Of a stretch of DNA of 64,000 bases, positions 1 through 9,830 are shown piece by piece (the first letter of the stretch is position 1; each line of letters starts with the position of its first letter). The position numbers were made by a program, and so were the translations under genes. The DNA comes from Orientallactaga sibirica (taxonomy: Eukaryota > Chordata > Mammalia > Rodentia > Dipodidae), in contig JAEOAD010000018.1 of the NCBI GenBank assembly GCA_036365145.1, forward strand, positions 13,684,501 through 13,748,500, given 5' to 3'. The notes below the pieces were generated by a model. The model worked only from the letters and a program-made list of their open reading frames with translations. It was not told where the DNA came from and did not search any database.

Positions 1-1519
1 GACAGGTCATCCCTGCAAAAAATAAACAGAGTCACATCTGGATTAAATGATGTCATGGAACAAATGAACCTAATGGATATCTACAGAACATTCCATCCAA
101 ATGCTTCAGAATATACATTTTTTTTTCTCAGCAAAACATGGAACATTTTCTAAAATAGACAATATATTAGGATATAAAGCAAATCTTAGCAAACACAGGA
201 AAATTAAAATAATCTCTTGTACTATATCTGACCACAATGGGATTAAATTGCAATTCAGGGACAAGAAAAACTCCAGAGCATACAGAAATTCATGAAGAGT
301 AAACAATACACTATTGAATTGAAGAAGTAAAAAAGGAAATAAAAAATTCATAAAATCAAATGATGATATGAATGCAACATACCAAAACCTTTGGGACCAA
401 ATGAAGGCAGCCCCAAGAGGGAAATTTATAACTCTAAGTGCCTATATTAAGAAATTAGAGAGTTAACAAGTAAACATTTTGATGCTTCACCTTAAGGACT
501 TGGAAAAAGAACAAGGCAAATCAAAAATCAGTAGACAGAAGAAATAATAAAGATTAGGGCCAAAATTAATGAAAGAGAAACCAAAAATACAATCCAAAGA
601 ATCAATGAAACAAACAGTTGGTTCTTTGAAAGGATAAACAAGATTGATAAACCCTTAGCAAATCTGACCAGAAGAGAGAAGAGACAAAAATTAATGAAGT
701 CAGAGATGAAAAAGGCACCAGATACCAAAGAAATTCAGAAAATGATAAGGACATACTTTAAGAATACATATGCCTCTAAGTTTGAAAATCTGAAAGAAAT
801 GGGAAATGGATGTTTTCCTTGATACATATGATCTACCAAAATTAAATCAAGATGGGATAAACCATTTAAATAAACCTATAACAAGTATGGATGAAGTTCC
901 AAGCATTTATAAAAATCTCCTAACCAAAAAAAGGCCATGCCCAGATTGATTCACTGGTGAATTTTACCAGACCTTCGTGGAAGAACTAATACCACTGCTT
1001 CTCAAACTTTTCCATAAAATAGAAAAGGAAGAAATTCTATTGAACTCCTTCTATGAAGCCAGCATCACCCTGATACCAAAACCAGACAAAGACAGAACAA
1101 CAACAAAAAAATTACAGACCAATCTCCATCATGAACGTATATGCAAGCACTCTCAACAAAAAATTGGCAAACAGAATACAAGAATATATCAGAAAGACTA
1201 TTCACTTCAAACAAGTAGCCTTTATCCCAGAGATGCAGGGATGGTTCAACATACACAAATCAATACATGGTCTGAAAGACAAAATCACATGATTATCTCA
1301 ATAGATGCAGAAAAGGCATTCAGCAAAATCCAACATCCCTTCATGGCAAAAATATTACAGAAACTGTGAATAGAAGGAACATATCTCAACATAATAAAAG
1401 CAATTTATGACAAACCTACAGCCAATACAACACTAAATGGGGAAAAACTTGAAGCTTTTCCACTAAATTCAGGAGCAGAACAAGGGTATCCACTTTCCCC
1501 ACTTTCATTTTATACAGTA

Positions 1520-2251
1520 TTGGAAGTCTTAGCCATAGCAATAAGGCAAGAGACACTCATGAAAGGGATACAAATTGGAAAGGAAAAGATCAAATTATCA
1601 TTATTTGCAGATGATATGATTCTACATATAAAGGACCCTAAATACTCTAACAGCAAACTGTTAGAGCTGATAGACACTTTTAGCAACATAGCAGTATACA
1701 AAATAAACACACAGAAATCAGTAGCTTTCCTATATATTAACAAAAACCATGCAGAAGATGAAATCAGGGAATCTCTCCCATTCACAATTACCTCAAAGAA
1801 AATAAAGTACCTTAGGATAAACTTAACCAAGGAAGTGAAGGATCTCTACAATGAGAACTTTAAAATGCTCATGCAAAAAATTGCAGAAGGCATAAAGAAA
1901 TGGAAAGATATCCCTTGTTCTTTGATTGGAAGAATCAATATTGTGAAAATGTCAATTTTACCAAAAGCAATCTACACATTTAATGCAATCCCCATTAAAA
2001 TTCCAATAGCATTCTTCACAGAAATAGAAAAAACAATCCTAAAATTCATTTGGAAGCACAGAAAACCTCAAATAGCCAAAACAAATTTGAGCAACAAGAA
2101 TCAGGCTTGTGGAATCACCATATCTGATTTTAAGCTATATTATAAAGCCATAGTATCAAAACAGTACTGGCACAAAGACAGACATGTAGATCAATGGAAC
2201 AATATAGAAGATCCTTATGTTATCCCAAGGAGCTACAGTCATCTGATTTGA
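1520..2251 (+). pseudogene. L1 ORF2 fragment: reverse transcriptase core and start of C-terminal region
   Basis: A 243-codon open stretch inside L1 A and the longest uninterrupted piece of its ORF2. Residues 28-33 read LFADDM, the catalytic YADD/FADD box of non-LTR reverse transcriptases (two aspartates at 1610-1615). Further on it has the conserved '[18 protein letters not shown]' region and the IWKH-RKP motif that follow the RT domain in L1 ORF2. The initial methionine is internal to the domain, so it is not a true start. Full ORF2 proteins are about 1,270-1,300 residues, so this is roughly a fifth of one. It is expected to be inactive. Confidence 0.9.
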
Positions 2252-2421
2252 CCGCAATGCCAAAAATATTCATTGGAGAAAAGATAGCTTCTTCAAAAAG
2301 TGTTGCTGGGAAAACTTGTTATATATATGTGGAAGGATGAAAATAGATCCTTGTCTTTCTCCATGCACAATAACCAAGTCCAAGTGGATCAGGGACCTTA
2401 ATATCAGACCTGAAACTGAAA

Positions 2422-2610
2422 TTGCTAGAGAAAAAGGTAGGGGAAACCCTTCAACATATTGGCATAGGCAATGACTTTCTAAATAAAACCCCAATTGCTC
2501 AGGAAATAAAACCACTAATCAACCACTGGGATATAAAGAAATTACAAAGCTTTTGTACAGCAAAGGATACTGTGAATAGAGCAAAGAGACAATCTACAGA
2601 ATGGGAGTAA
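2422..2610 (+). pseudogene. L1 ORF2 fragment, C-terminal portion
   Basis: An open stretch in L1 A containing the family signature around KVGETLQHIG, followed by 'LNKTPIAQEIKPLINHWD' and the SFCTAKDTVNRAKRQ motif typical of the ORF2 C-terminal region. It is separated from the upstream RT fragment by frame changes. The same protein region occurs in reverse at 3151-3690 in the younger L1 B, which shows that two separate elements are present. Confidence 0.85.
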
Positions 2611-2754
2611 ATCTGCCAGCTACACATCTGACAGAGGATTCATATACAGAATATAAAAAGAACTCAAAAAAAAACAAAAACCAAACAGAACAATGAGAAA
2701 TCAAAAAATCCAATTAAATCTGACAGGAGTGAGATGGAATCTCAACATAGTTTT

Positions 2755-3048
2755 TTTTTAATTTGTTTCATATATATATATATATATATATTGGAGAGAG
2801 ACACAGACAGAGACAGAGAGAGAGGGAGAGGAAGACAGATAGAGATGGGTGCGCCAGCAGCCTCTCAGCTGCTGGGAATGAAATCCAGATGCGTGTGCCC
2901 CCTTGTGGTCAAGTGCAGCATTGCACCCTTGTGTCACTTTGCATATGGCTAAACGTGGGACCTGGAGATTAGAACCGCTGGAGATTGGAACCAGTGTTCT
3001 TTAGGCTTAGGAGGTAGGCGCCTTTACTGCTAAGACATCTCTCCAGAC
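2755..3048 (-). mobile_element. tRNA-derived SINE, long form, inside L1 B
   Basis: A reverse-strand SINE: A/T-rich tail and (TA)n at 2755-2790, a GA-rich tract, the body, and the head (read on minus) GGTCTGGAGAGATGTCTTAG at the right. A perfect 14-bp target-site duplication, CTCAACATAGTTTT, flanks it at 2741-2754 and 3049-3062, which fixes the boundaries. It is the long form: the body carries an extra segment containing a CTCF-like motif (minus strand, 2896-2911) that is absent from ordinary copies in this window. Confidence 0.93.
2896..2911 (-). promoter_or_regulatory. CTCF-like motif within SINE
   Basis: Minus strand reads TGACCACAAGGGGGCA. This is close to the known vertebrate CTCF core (TGRCCASYAGRGGGCRSY), with one core deviation (A for the Y position). 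It lies in the extra segment of the long-form SINE and matches the copy at 38544. Occupancy cannot be judged from sequence. Confidence 0.55.
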
Positions 3049-3150
3049 CTCAACATAGTTTTATATGCATTTCCCTGATGACTAGGGATGTATAACATTT
3101 TTTTAGATCTTTATATAAAATCTGTATTTCTTCTTCTGAGAACTCTCTAT

Positions 3151-3690
3151 TCAGTTCCATATCCCATTTTTAATTGGGTTGTTTGATTTCTTATTATTTA
3201 ATTTTTTGAGTTCTTTGTATATGCCATATATTAATCCTCTGTCAGATGTATAGCTGGCAAAGATTTTCTCCCATTCTGTCATTTGCCTCTTTGCTCTATT
3301 CACAGTGTCCTTAGCTGTACAAAAACTTTGTAATTTCATGAGGTCCCAGATGTTGATCTGTGATTTTATTTCCTGGGCAATTGGGGTTATATTCAGAAAG
3401 TCTTTGCCAAGACCAATATGTTGAAGTGTTTCCCCTACCTTTTCCTTTTGCAGTTTCAGAGTTTCCGGTCTGATATTAAGGTCTTTGATACATTTGGACT
3501 TAATTCTTGTGCATGCAGAGAGATAAGGATCTATTTTCATCCTTCTACAGATACATAACCAGTTTTCCCAGCACCATTTGCTGAAGAGGCTGTCTTTTCT
3601 CCAGTGAGTATTTTTGGCATTTTTTTTTTGGTCAAAGATCAGGTGGCTATAGCTACCTGGAATTACATCAGGGTCCTCTATTCTCTTCAA
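3151..3690 (-). pseudogene. L1 ORF2 fragment in inverted segment of L1 B
   Basis: A 179-codon reverse-strand open stretch corresponding to the ORF2 C-terminal half: an IEDPDVIPGSYSHLIFD start, the HWRKDSLFSKWCWENW motif, the RPETLKLQKEKVGETLQHIG block and the FCTAKDTVNRAKRQ motif. It is much better preserved than the homologous stretch of L1 A on the plus strand (2200-2610), which agrees with L1 B being the younger insertion. It is a fragment with no promoter or complete domain set. Confidence 0.88.
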
Positions 3691-3819
3691 TTAAGCTACA
3701 TGTCTGTTTTTGTGCCAGTACCATACTGTTTTTGTTACTATGGCTCTGTAAAATAGGTTAAAATCAGGTATGGTGATACCACCAGCCTTATTTTTGTTGC
3801 TCAGAATTGTTTTAGATAT

Positions 3820-4056
3820 TCAAGGTTTTTGTGCTCCCAAATGAACTTTTGGATTGTTTTTTTCTATTTCCGTGAAGAATGCCATTGGAATTTTGATGGG
3901 GATTGCCTTAAATGTGTAGATTGCTTTTGGTAAGCTTGCCATTTTCACAATATTGATTCTCCCAATCAAAGAACAAGAGATATCTTTCAATTTCTTAGTA
4001 TCTTCTGCAAGGTCTTGCTTGAGTGTTTTAAAGTTTTCATTATAGAGATTCTTCAC
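3820..4056 (-). pseudogene. L1 ORF2 fragment (post-RT region) in inverted segment of L1 B
   Basis: A reverse-strand open stretch with the [13 protein letters not shown]...[20 protein letters not shown] region that follows the RT domain in L1 ORF2. It lies upstream (in L1 sense) of the 3151-3690 fragment and is separated from it by a frame break. The inverted segment ends about 150 bp further right, near 4208. Confidence 0.85.
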
Positions 4057-4762
4057 TTCCTTGATTAGGTTTATCCCAAGGTACTTTATTATTGTTTCTT
4101 TTTTTGATGCAATTGTGAATGGGAGTGATTGTTTGATTTCATCCTTTGTTTGTTTGTTATCAGCATATAGGAAGGCTACTGATTTTTGTGTGTTTATTTT
4201 GTGTCCTCAGATTGGCTACCATCATGAAAACAAATCACCATAAATGCTGGTGAGGATGTGGAAAAATAGGAACCCTTCTACACTGTTGGTGGAAATGCAA
4301 TCTGGTCCAATCATTGTGGAAATCTGTGTGGAGGTCCTGAGTCAGCTAAAAATAGATCTGTCATATGATACAGCTATACCACTCCTAGGCATATATCCTA
4401 AGGAGTTGACTCACTACCTTAGAGATACTTGCTCAACCATGTTTATTGAAATCTATTAACAATACCTTGAAAATGGAACCAGCCTAGATGTCTCTCAACT
4501 GATGAGTGGATAATAAAGATGTGGCACATTTACACAATGGAGTTCTACTCAGTGGTTAAGAAAAATGAAGTTAGGAAATTTGCTGGAAGATGGATGGATT
4601 GAGAAAGGATTATACTTAGTGAAGTAACTCAGGCCCAGAAAGCCAAACGTCACATGCTCTCTCTCATATGTGGATCCTAGCTACAAATGATTGGACTTTT
4701 ATATGAGTAGGGATAAAAGTCAGTAGCAGAAGCCAGTAAGCTAGAAAAGGGATATAAAGGGA

Positions 4763-4792
4763 ATAGAAAGGGAGGGAGGGAGGGAGGGGGAC
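4763..4792 (+). repeat. (GGGA)n polypurine tract in L1 B 3'UTR
   Basis: GGGAGGGAGGGAGGGAGG-type tract with four or more G-triplets, a G-quadruplex-capable pattern. G-rich polypurine tracts are a known feature of mammalian L1 3'UTRs. L1 A has only GGGAAGGA-like sequence here (about 6745-6758). Confidence 0.85.
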
Positions 4793-4803
4793 TTAATAGG
4801 ATG

Positions 4804-4804
4804 G

Positions 4805-4861
<57 letters not shown>
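4804..4861. repeat. (TA)n microsatellite in L1 B 3'UTR
   Basis: About 25 uninterrupted TA units. The equivalent place in the older L1 A (6770-6785) reads GGTATTGTATATATATGTAG, so the array grew from a short TATATATG seed encoded by the L1 3'UTR itself. Confidence 0.95.
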
Positions 4862-4863
<2 letters not shown>

Positions 4864-6043
4864 GAAGCACAGATTATTGGGGATGAAGAGGCATAAATGA
4901 TGTCAAGGGAAGAGACTGAGTAAAGGAAAGGTGGAGGGAGGTCTAATCAAAATCTAAGAGGATATAAATAAGACATATGGAAACCTACTTTTCTGTACAA
5001 TGGAACACTCAGAAGCAATACATTGTTACTAGAAAATTTTCAGTGCCAGGGATGGGATACCTTCCAGTGAGTTGTTGGCCAGGGATGTCACAAATACCAC
5101 CAAAACATTATAGGCCCTTGCTGAGGCCCTTGGTTTCTTACCAGGAATAGTTGGTAAGATCCTATTGTTGAAGACTCCACATCCTTGGGCTGCAACTTCA
5201 CTAAGAAATTGTACTGGAGCTGAGCTGAAAGCCTCCTCTGTGGGGACCAGCTGACAGAAAGCTACAAAAAGCTATGCTTCATGCAGTTCAATGGGTGAGA
5301 GAGAAAACACCAATGAAGATACTCAATGGTGGACACTGAAAGCTTTAAATTTTGCCAGCCATGCCAAATGAGCCAACAGGTGCAACAGTGGCATGTCTGT
5401 TATGGGGGAAACCAATTGCTCTCTTATTGGACTGGAGGCTCACTCCATGGGAGGGAATACATCCCTGATATTGGAAACCTACAACAGGGTTAGTCATGAG
5501 CCCTAGGGGTATAATGTCTGTTGGTGTCTGACTAAATGTATATTGTGCTCATCAAACTTCCCATTAAGCACTTTTCTTAATGTACATATCCAAATATTAA
5601 TGCTACTCTCTCTTTTGGCTAGAGAAGCTTCTCTTTTCAGATGGTGGTAACCTTGGTATGACTCAGAAGACACCACGGTGCTGAGAAGTGACAGAGGAGT
5701 GCTTAGTACTGAAACATCTCTAACACACCTTCCAAGGCTCAGGGTCCATTGCAGAAGAGGTGGCAGAAAGAATGTAAGAGCCAAAGGAAGAGTAGACTCC
5801 TTACAACATGCTCCTCCAGACACAACTTGGCCTGGATATCCATGACCTCGCAGTGCCTGCCACTACCTACACAAGACCATCATAATAGGAGGAAAAGATG
5901 ATGACATCAAAATTAAAAGAGAATGATTGAGAGGGGAAGGGGATATGATGGAGAGTGAAGTTTCAAAGGAGAAAGTGGGGGGAGGGAGGGAAGTACCATG
6001 GGATATTATCTACAATTGAGGAAGTTGTCAATAAATTAAAAAA

Positions 6044-7290
6044 ACAATTAACAAATGGGCTATGAAACTAATACAGATGGCATATAAACAACTAAAACAT
6101 CTAAAAAAGTGTTCTGCATCCTTATCCATCAGGGAAATGCAAATTAAAACTACTTCGAGATTTCATCTCACTCCTGTCAGAATAGCTACTATCAAGAAAA
6201 CAAATGACAATAAAGGTTTGGCGAGGATGCAGAAAAAGGGGAACCCTTCTACACTGTTGGTGGGAATGTAATCTGTTGGTACAGCCATTGTGGAAATCAG
6301 TGTGGAGGTTCTTGAGACAGCTAAAAATTGATATATCATATGATCCAGTTATACTACTCCTAGGCATATATCCAAATGACCGTTATCACTACCATAGAGA
6401 TACTTGCACAACCATGTTTATTGCTGATCTATTTTCAATAGCTAGGAAATTGAACCAGCTTACATGTCCCTCCACAGATGAATGGATAATAAAGATGTAG
6501 TACATTTACACAATGGAGTTCTATTTAGTGGTAAAGAAAAATGAAATTATGAAATTTTCAGGGAAATGGATGTATCTGGAAAGGATTATATTAAGTGAGG
6601 TAACCCAGACCCATAACACCAAACGTTGCATGCTCTCTCCCATATGTGGATCCTAGCTACAAATTTATAGACTTGTGTGTGAGCTGGAACCAAAAATCAG
6701 TAGCAGAGGCCAGTAAGCTAGAAAAAAGCTATAAGTGAAGGATAAGAGGGAAGGACTTAAGGGGATGGTATTGTATATATATGTAGAAGAACAGATTACA
6801 GGGAAGAGAAAGGCCTAAGTGAGGCCATGGGGAATGAATAAAACATATGTAAACCTACATTTTTGAATAATGACACATCCAGAAGCCATAGTTTAGTACT
6901 AGAAAAATTTCAGTGACAGGTATGGGATACCATCCAGTGACTTTTTGGCCAGGGAGGTCCCTGTTGCCTCCAAAACATTACAGAACATTGCCAAGGCCCT
7001 TGGTTTTCCTTGAGAAACAGATGGTAAGATCCTATTGCTGAAGACTTCACATCCCTGAGTGGCAAGGTCACTGGAAATCAAGCTGGTGCTGAGCAGAAAA
7101 CCTTCTCTCTGTAGACCAGCCAACTGAAAGCTGGAAAAATCTGTACTGCATGCAGACCTATGGGAGACAGAAGTCATCAGCAGTGAAAACAGTGGACACT
7201 GGAAACCTCAAGTTTGGCCAGATAGGCCAAATGACTGAACAAGTGCAATAGTGGCAAGTCTACTCTGGGGAAAACCAACTGCTCTCTAAA
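6044..7290 (+). mobile_element. L1 element A, second part (ORF2 end and 3'UTR)
   Basis: Continuation of L1 A after the L1 B insertion. It starts AACAATTAACAAATGGGCTATG, which joins in register to the sequence left at 2719. It contains the last part of ORF2, including TGTCAGAATAGCTACTATCAAG at about 6175 and an open stretch 6204-6500 with the WWECNLL motif. A 3'UTR homologous to that of L1 B (5040-5430) follows up to about 7290. There it stops without a poly(A) tail and meets unrelated-orientation L1 sequence, so its true 3' end is lost. Confidence 0.9.
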
Positions 7291-7495
7291 ACCTGTGGTG
7301 TCTTCAGCAATAGGGTCTTACATTTTTCAGCTCTTTCAGGTGATCAAGTGTTTTGACAATGACCTAGACTGTTTTGAGGACCTCATGGGTCTCCCTGACC
7401 AACAGCGCACTGTGCAGGACAAACCAACTCTGGGCTTGGGAAACTGGCCAGAGTTAGTAGTATTAAGAAGTTTGATGTTTTTCCTTCTTCTATCC
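7291..7495 (-). mobile_element. Short inverted L1 3'UTR fragment
   Basis: The sequence GTGTCTTCAGCAATAGGGTCTT...CTCATGGGTCTCCCTGACCAACAGC is recognisably homologous to 48193-48320 and 40690-40815, two copies of the second L1 3'UTR type that lie in minus orientation. Here it sits directly between the truncated 3'UTR of L1 A and the start of L1 C, implying a further inversion or insertion event. The homology was judged by eye and the boundaries are approximate. Confidence 0.6.
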
Positions 7496-7536
7496 TGACT
7501 TTCCTATATGTCAAAGATAAAAATATAGAGAAAGAG

Positions 7537-7742
7537 GGCTAGAGAGATGGCTTAGTGGTTAAGTCATTTGCATGCAAAGTCAAAGGACCTTGGTTCGATT
7601 CCCAAGGACCCACGTAAGCCAGATGTACAAGGTGGCACATGCATCTGGAGTTTGTTTGCAGTGGCTGGAGGCACTGAAGTGCCCATCCTCTTACCCCCCA
7701 CCCTTTCTCTTTGACTTGCTCTCTCAAATAAATAAAAAAAAA
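7537..7742 (+). mobile_element. tRNA-derived SINE with intact pol III promoter boxes
   Basis: A complete plus-strand copy: head GGCTAGAGAGATGGCTTAGTGG, A box TGGCTTAGTGG at 7548-7558, B box GGTTCGATTCC at 7592-7602, then the conserved body (AAGCCAGATGTACAAGGTGGCACATGC), a pyrimidine tract and an AAATAAATAAAAAA tail. A 12-bp target-site duplication, ATAGAGAAAGAG, is at 7525-7536 and 7743-7754. This copy defines the short, standard form of the family in this window. Confidence 0.95.
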
Positions 7743-7932
7743 ATAGAGAAAGAGATAAGCGACACTATCCTGTTTTCAACAGGCACAAAAATTAAATGCC
7801 TTGGAATATCATTAACAAAGGAAGTGAAAGACCTGTACAATGAAAACATAAAAACATTGAAGAAAAAAAAAACAGTGGAGGATATGAGAATGGAAAGATC
7901 TCCCATGTTCATGGATTGGAAGAAATAATATT

Positions 7933-8427
7933 GTGAAAATGGCCATCCTACAAAAACCATTATATAGATTTAATGCAATTCCAATAAAAATCCCAGCAAC
8001 AGTCTTCACAGAGATAGAAACATACTCAAAATTCATATGGAAGAACAGAAATCCTTGGATAGCCAAAAATATACTCAATGAAAGAAACACATCTGGAGGT
8101 ATCACCATATCTGATTTCAAGATATGCTACAAAGCCATAATAACTAAGACATCATGGTACTGGAACAAAAACAGACATATAGATCAATGGAATAGAATAG
8201 AAGACTCATTTCTAAATCCAAGCAAATACAACTACCTCATCTTTGACAAAGGGGCCAAAAATATACATTGGAGGAAAGACAGCATGTTCAACAAATGGTA
8301 TTGGAGAAACTGGATAACCACATATAGAAGAATGAAATTAGACCTGCTTCTCTTATCCTGCACAAAAGTCAACTCTACATGGATTAAGGACTTAAATATA
8401 AGACCTGAAACTATAAAACAACTATAA
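7933..8427 (+). pseudogene. L1 ORF2 fragment in element C
   Basis: A 165-codon open stretch covering the post-RT region of ORF2: an [17 protein letters not shown] start, the [12 protein letters not shown] motif, [24 protein letters not shown] and the terminal [12 protein letters not shown]. It ends at a stop (TAA at 8425) that interrupts the domain. It is a decayed fragment, not a functional gene. Confidence 0.88.
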
Positions 8428-9599
8428 GGAAAAACAGGGAGTGCACTCCATGATATAGGTGTAGGGAAAGAATTCCCAAATAAAGCCCTGGTAGCATAAG
8501 AAATTAGATCAACACTAAACCACTGAGACCTCTTGAAACTAAAAAGCTACTGTACAGACAAGAAAACCATCAATAGAGTCAATAGACATCTGGCATAATG
8601 GGAGATGATCTTTACCAGCAATACCCCCCAACAAAGGTCTAATATCTAAAATTTACAAAGAACTCAAAAAACTAAGAAACAAACAAACAAAAAAATATAG
8701 CAACCCACTCAAAAAATGAGGTAAAGATTCAAAAAGAGAATTCTCAAAGGAAAAATACAGATGGTCATTACACTTTTAAGGAGATGTTCAACATCTTTAA
8801 TGCAAACCAAAACAACTCTGAAATTTGGTCTCACTCCAGTCAGGATAGCATGAATCAAAAAGTCAAATGACAATAAATGCTGGTGAGGCTGTGGGGAAAG
8901 AGGAAGCCTTATCCACTGCTGGTGGAGTGCAAACTTGTAAAACCACTATGAAAATTAGTATGGAGATTCCTGAAAAAGTTGAAATTAGAGTAACCATTTG
9001 ATCCAGCAATACCAATTCTGGGGATATACCCTAAAGACTCCACTCTTTACTATAGAGATACTTGCTCAGCCATGTTTGTGGCTGCTCTATACACAATAGT
9101 TAGGAACTGGAATCAGCCCAGATGCCCCTCAGCTGATGAATGGATAATGGCGATGTGGCATATATACACAATGGAATTCTACTCAGCAGTAAGGAACATT
9201 GCTATTTTTATATTCAATTATGACTATACAATTTAGGTAAAGGTTAAAACACAAGGGTTCTTTCTTCTGTCTTTATATGACCTAGGATGTCTTCACACTT
9301 CTTATATTTTCCTTCTGAAGTAATAGTGATATTGGTTAGGAATAAGAACATTTTCAAAGTTGAATGATGTCTTTAAGATTGTTATCGAAATGTCATTTTA
9401 TAGCCTATATTCTGCCTATCAACATTAATGTCTCCTTATAGCTTTGACTAAGGTTGGAGCTGTCTGTTACAATATTCTGGCTAAAGATACTATAGTTGGA
9501 GTTTTGTGAATTACTTATTTCTTGCTAGCCACATGTGGTAACATATTTTCAGTCCAGACTTGGCATCTGATTAAGTAACAGAAAAGAGGAAAGTTTCTA

Positions 9600-9830
9600 C
9601 TATTTGAGTGGGACCAGAGGCTTAAGTGAAAGTACAGAGGTGGTGTAATGTCATTGAGAGTGTCATTAATATAATGTCATTGAGAGAGAATTTCAGGCCC
9701 TTCATCTATAAGCACTGCTTATTGAAAAGGGTACCTAATTGGGTTAGTAACTACTGTCTATCCCATAGGATTGCTCCGAATATTAAATGTCATTTTTATA
9801 ATTTATATACAAGTACATGTTAGCCTAAAA
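9600..9830 (+). repeat. MIR-like SINE fragment
   Basis: CATAGGATTGCTCCGAATATTAAATG at about 9768-9795 (shown in part) matches the typical 3' half of MIR (hypervariable 'agggttgttgtgaggattaaatg' region). Upstream sequence is weaker. Old and diverged; boundaries approximate. Confidence 0.5.

Larger units (their letters stand above)
1..2719 (+). mobile_element. L1 element A, first part (ORF2 region), 5' end outside window
   Basis: A plus-strand LINE-1 copy that enters the window inside ORF2. Conceptual translation shows the end of the endonuclease domain, including the Ser-Asp-His triad at 227-235 within a stretch matching the family's ISDH-box context. The reverse transcriptase follows, with its FADD box at 1604-1615, then the C-terminal part (about 1800-2610). 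The reading frame is broken by many stops and shifts, so it is a dead copy. It stops at about 2719, where a younger L1 is inserted, and resumes at 6044. ORF1 and the 5'UTR lie left of the window if they exist. The family assignment is secure; the subfamily is not named. Confidence 0.93.
2720..6043 (+). mobile_element. L1 element B: younger L1 with 5' inversion, nested in L1 A
   Basis: A second L1 inserted into L1 A. Its left part (2720 to about 4208) is reverse-complemented L1 ORF2 sequence. Its right part (about 4209-6043) is direct: the end of ORF2, a long 3'UTR and a short A-rich tail (6038-6044). On the minus strand the inverted part ends ...CTCCTGTCAG, and the direct part continues with the immediately downstream L1 sequence CAGATTGGCTACC, so the two pieces were adjacent in the source element. 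That is the product expected from twin priming. The flanks (CAATTAA at 2711 and CAATTAA at 6045) look like a short, slightly diverged target-site duplication, and L1 A continues in register after 6044. A tRNA SINE later inserted at 2755-3048. Confidence 0.9.
7496..9208 (+). mobile_element. L1 element C: older truncated L1, interrupted by a SINE
   Basis: A plus-strand L1 beginning in ORF2 (CTTTCCTATATGTCAAAG) and continuing after the SINE at 7537-7742 with the AAATGCCTTGGAATATCATTAAC region. It runs through the ORF2 C-terminal part to ACACAATGGAATTCTACTCAGCAGTAAGGA at about 9200. There is no 3'UTR or tail. Its protein differs from L1 A and B ([12 protein letters not shown] and [19 protein letters not shown], close to the general rodent L1 pattern), so it belongs to another subfamily. 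Confidence 0.9.

Noticed and set aside
1..9208. Functional L1 reverse transcriptase
   Set aside because: Catalytic boxes are visible but every ORF2 piece is truncated or frame-shifted, and no intact ORF1 or 5'UTR is present.
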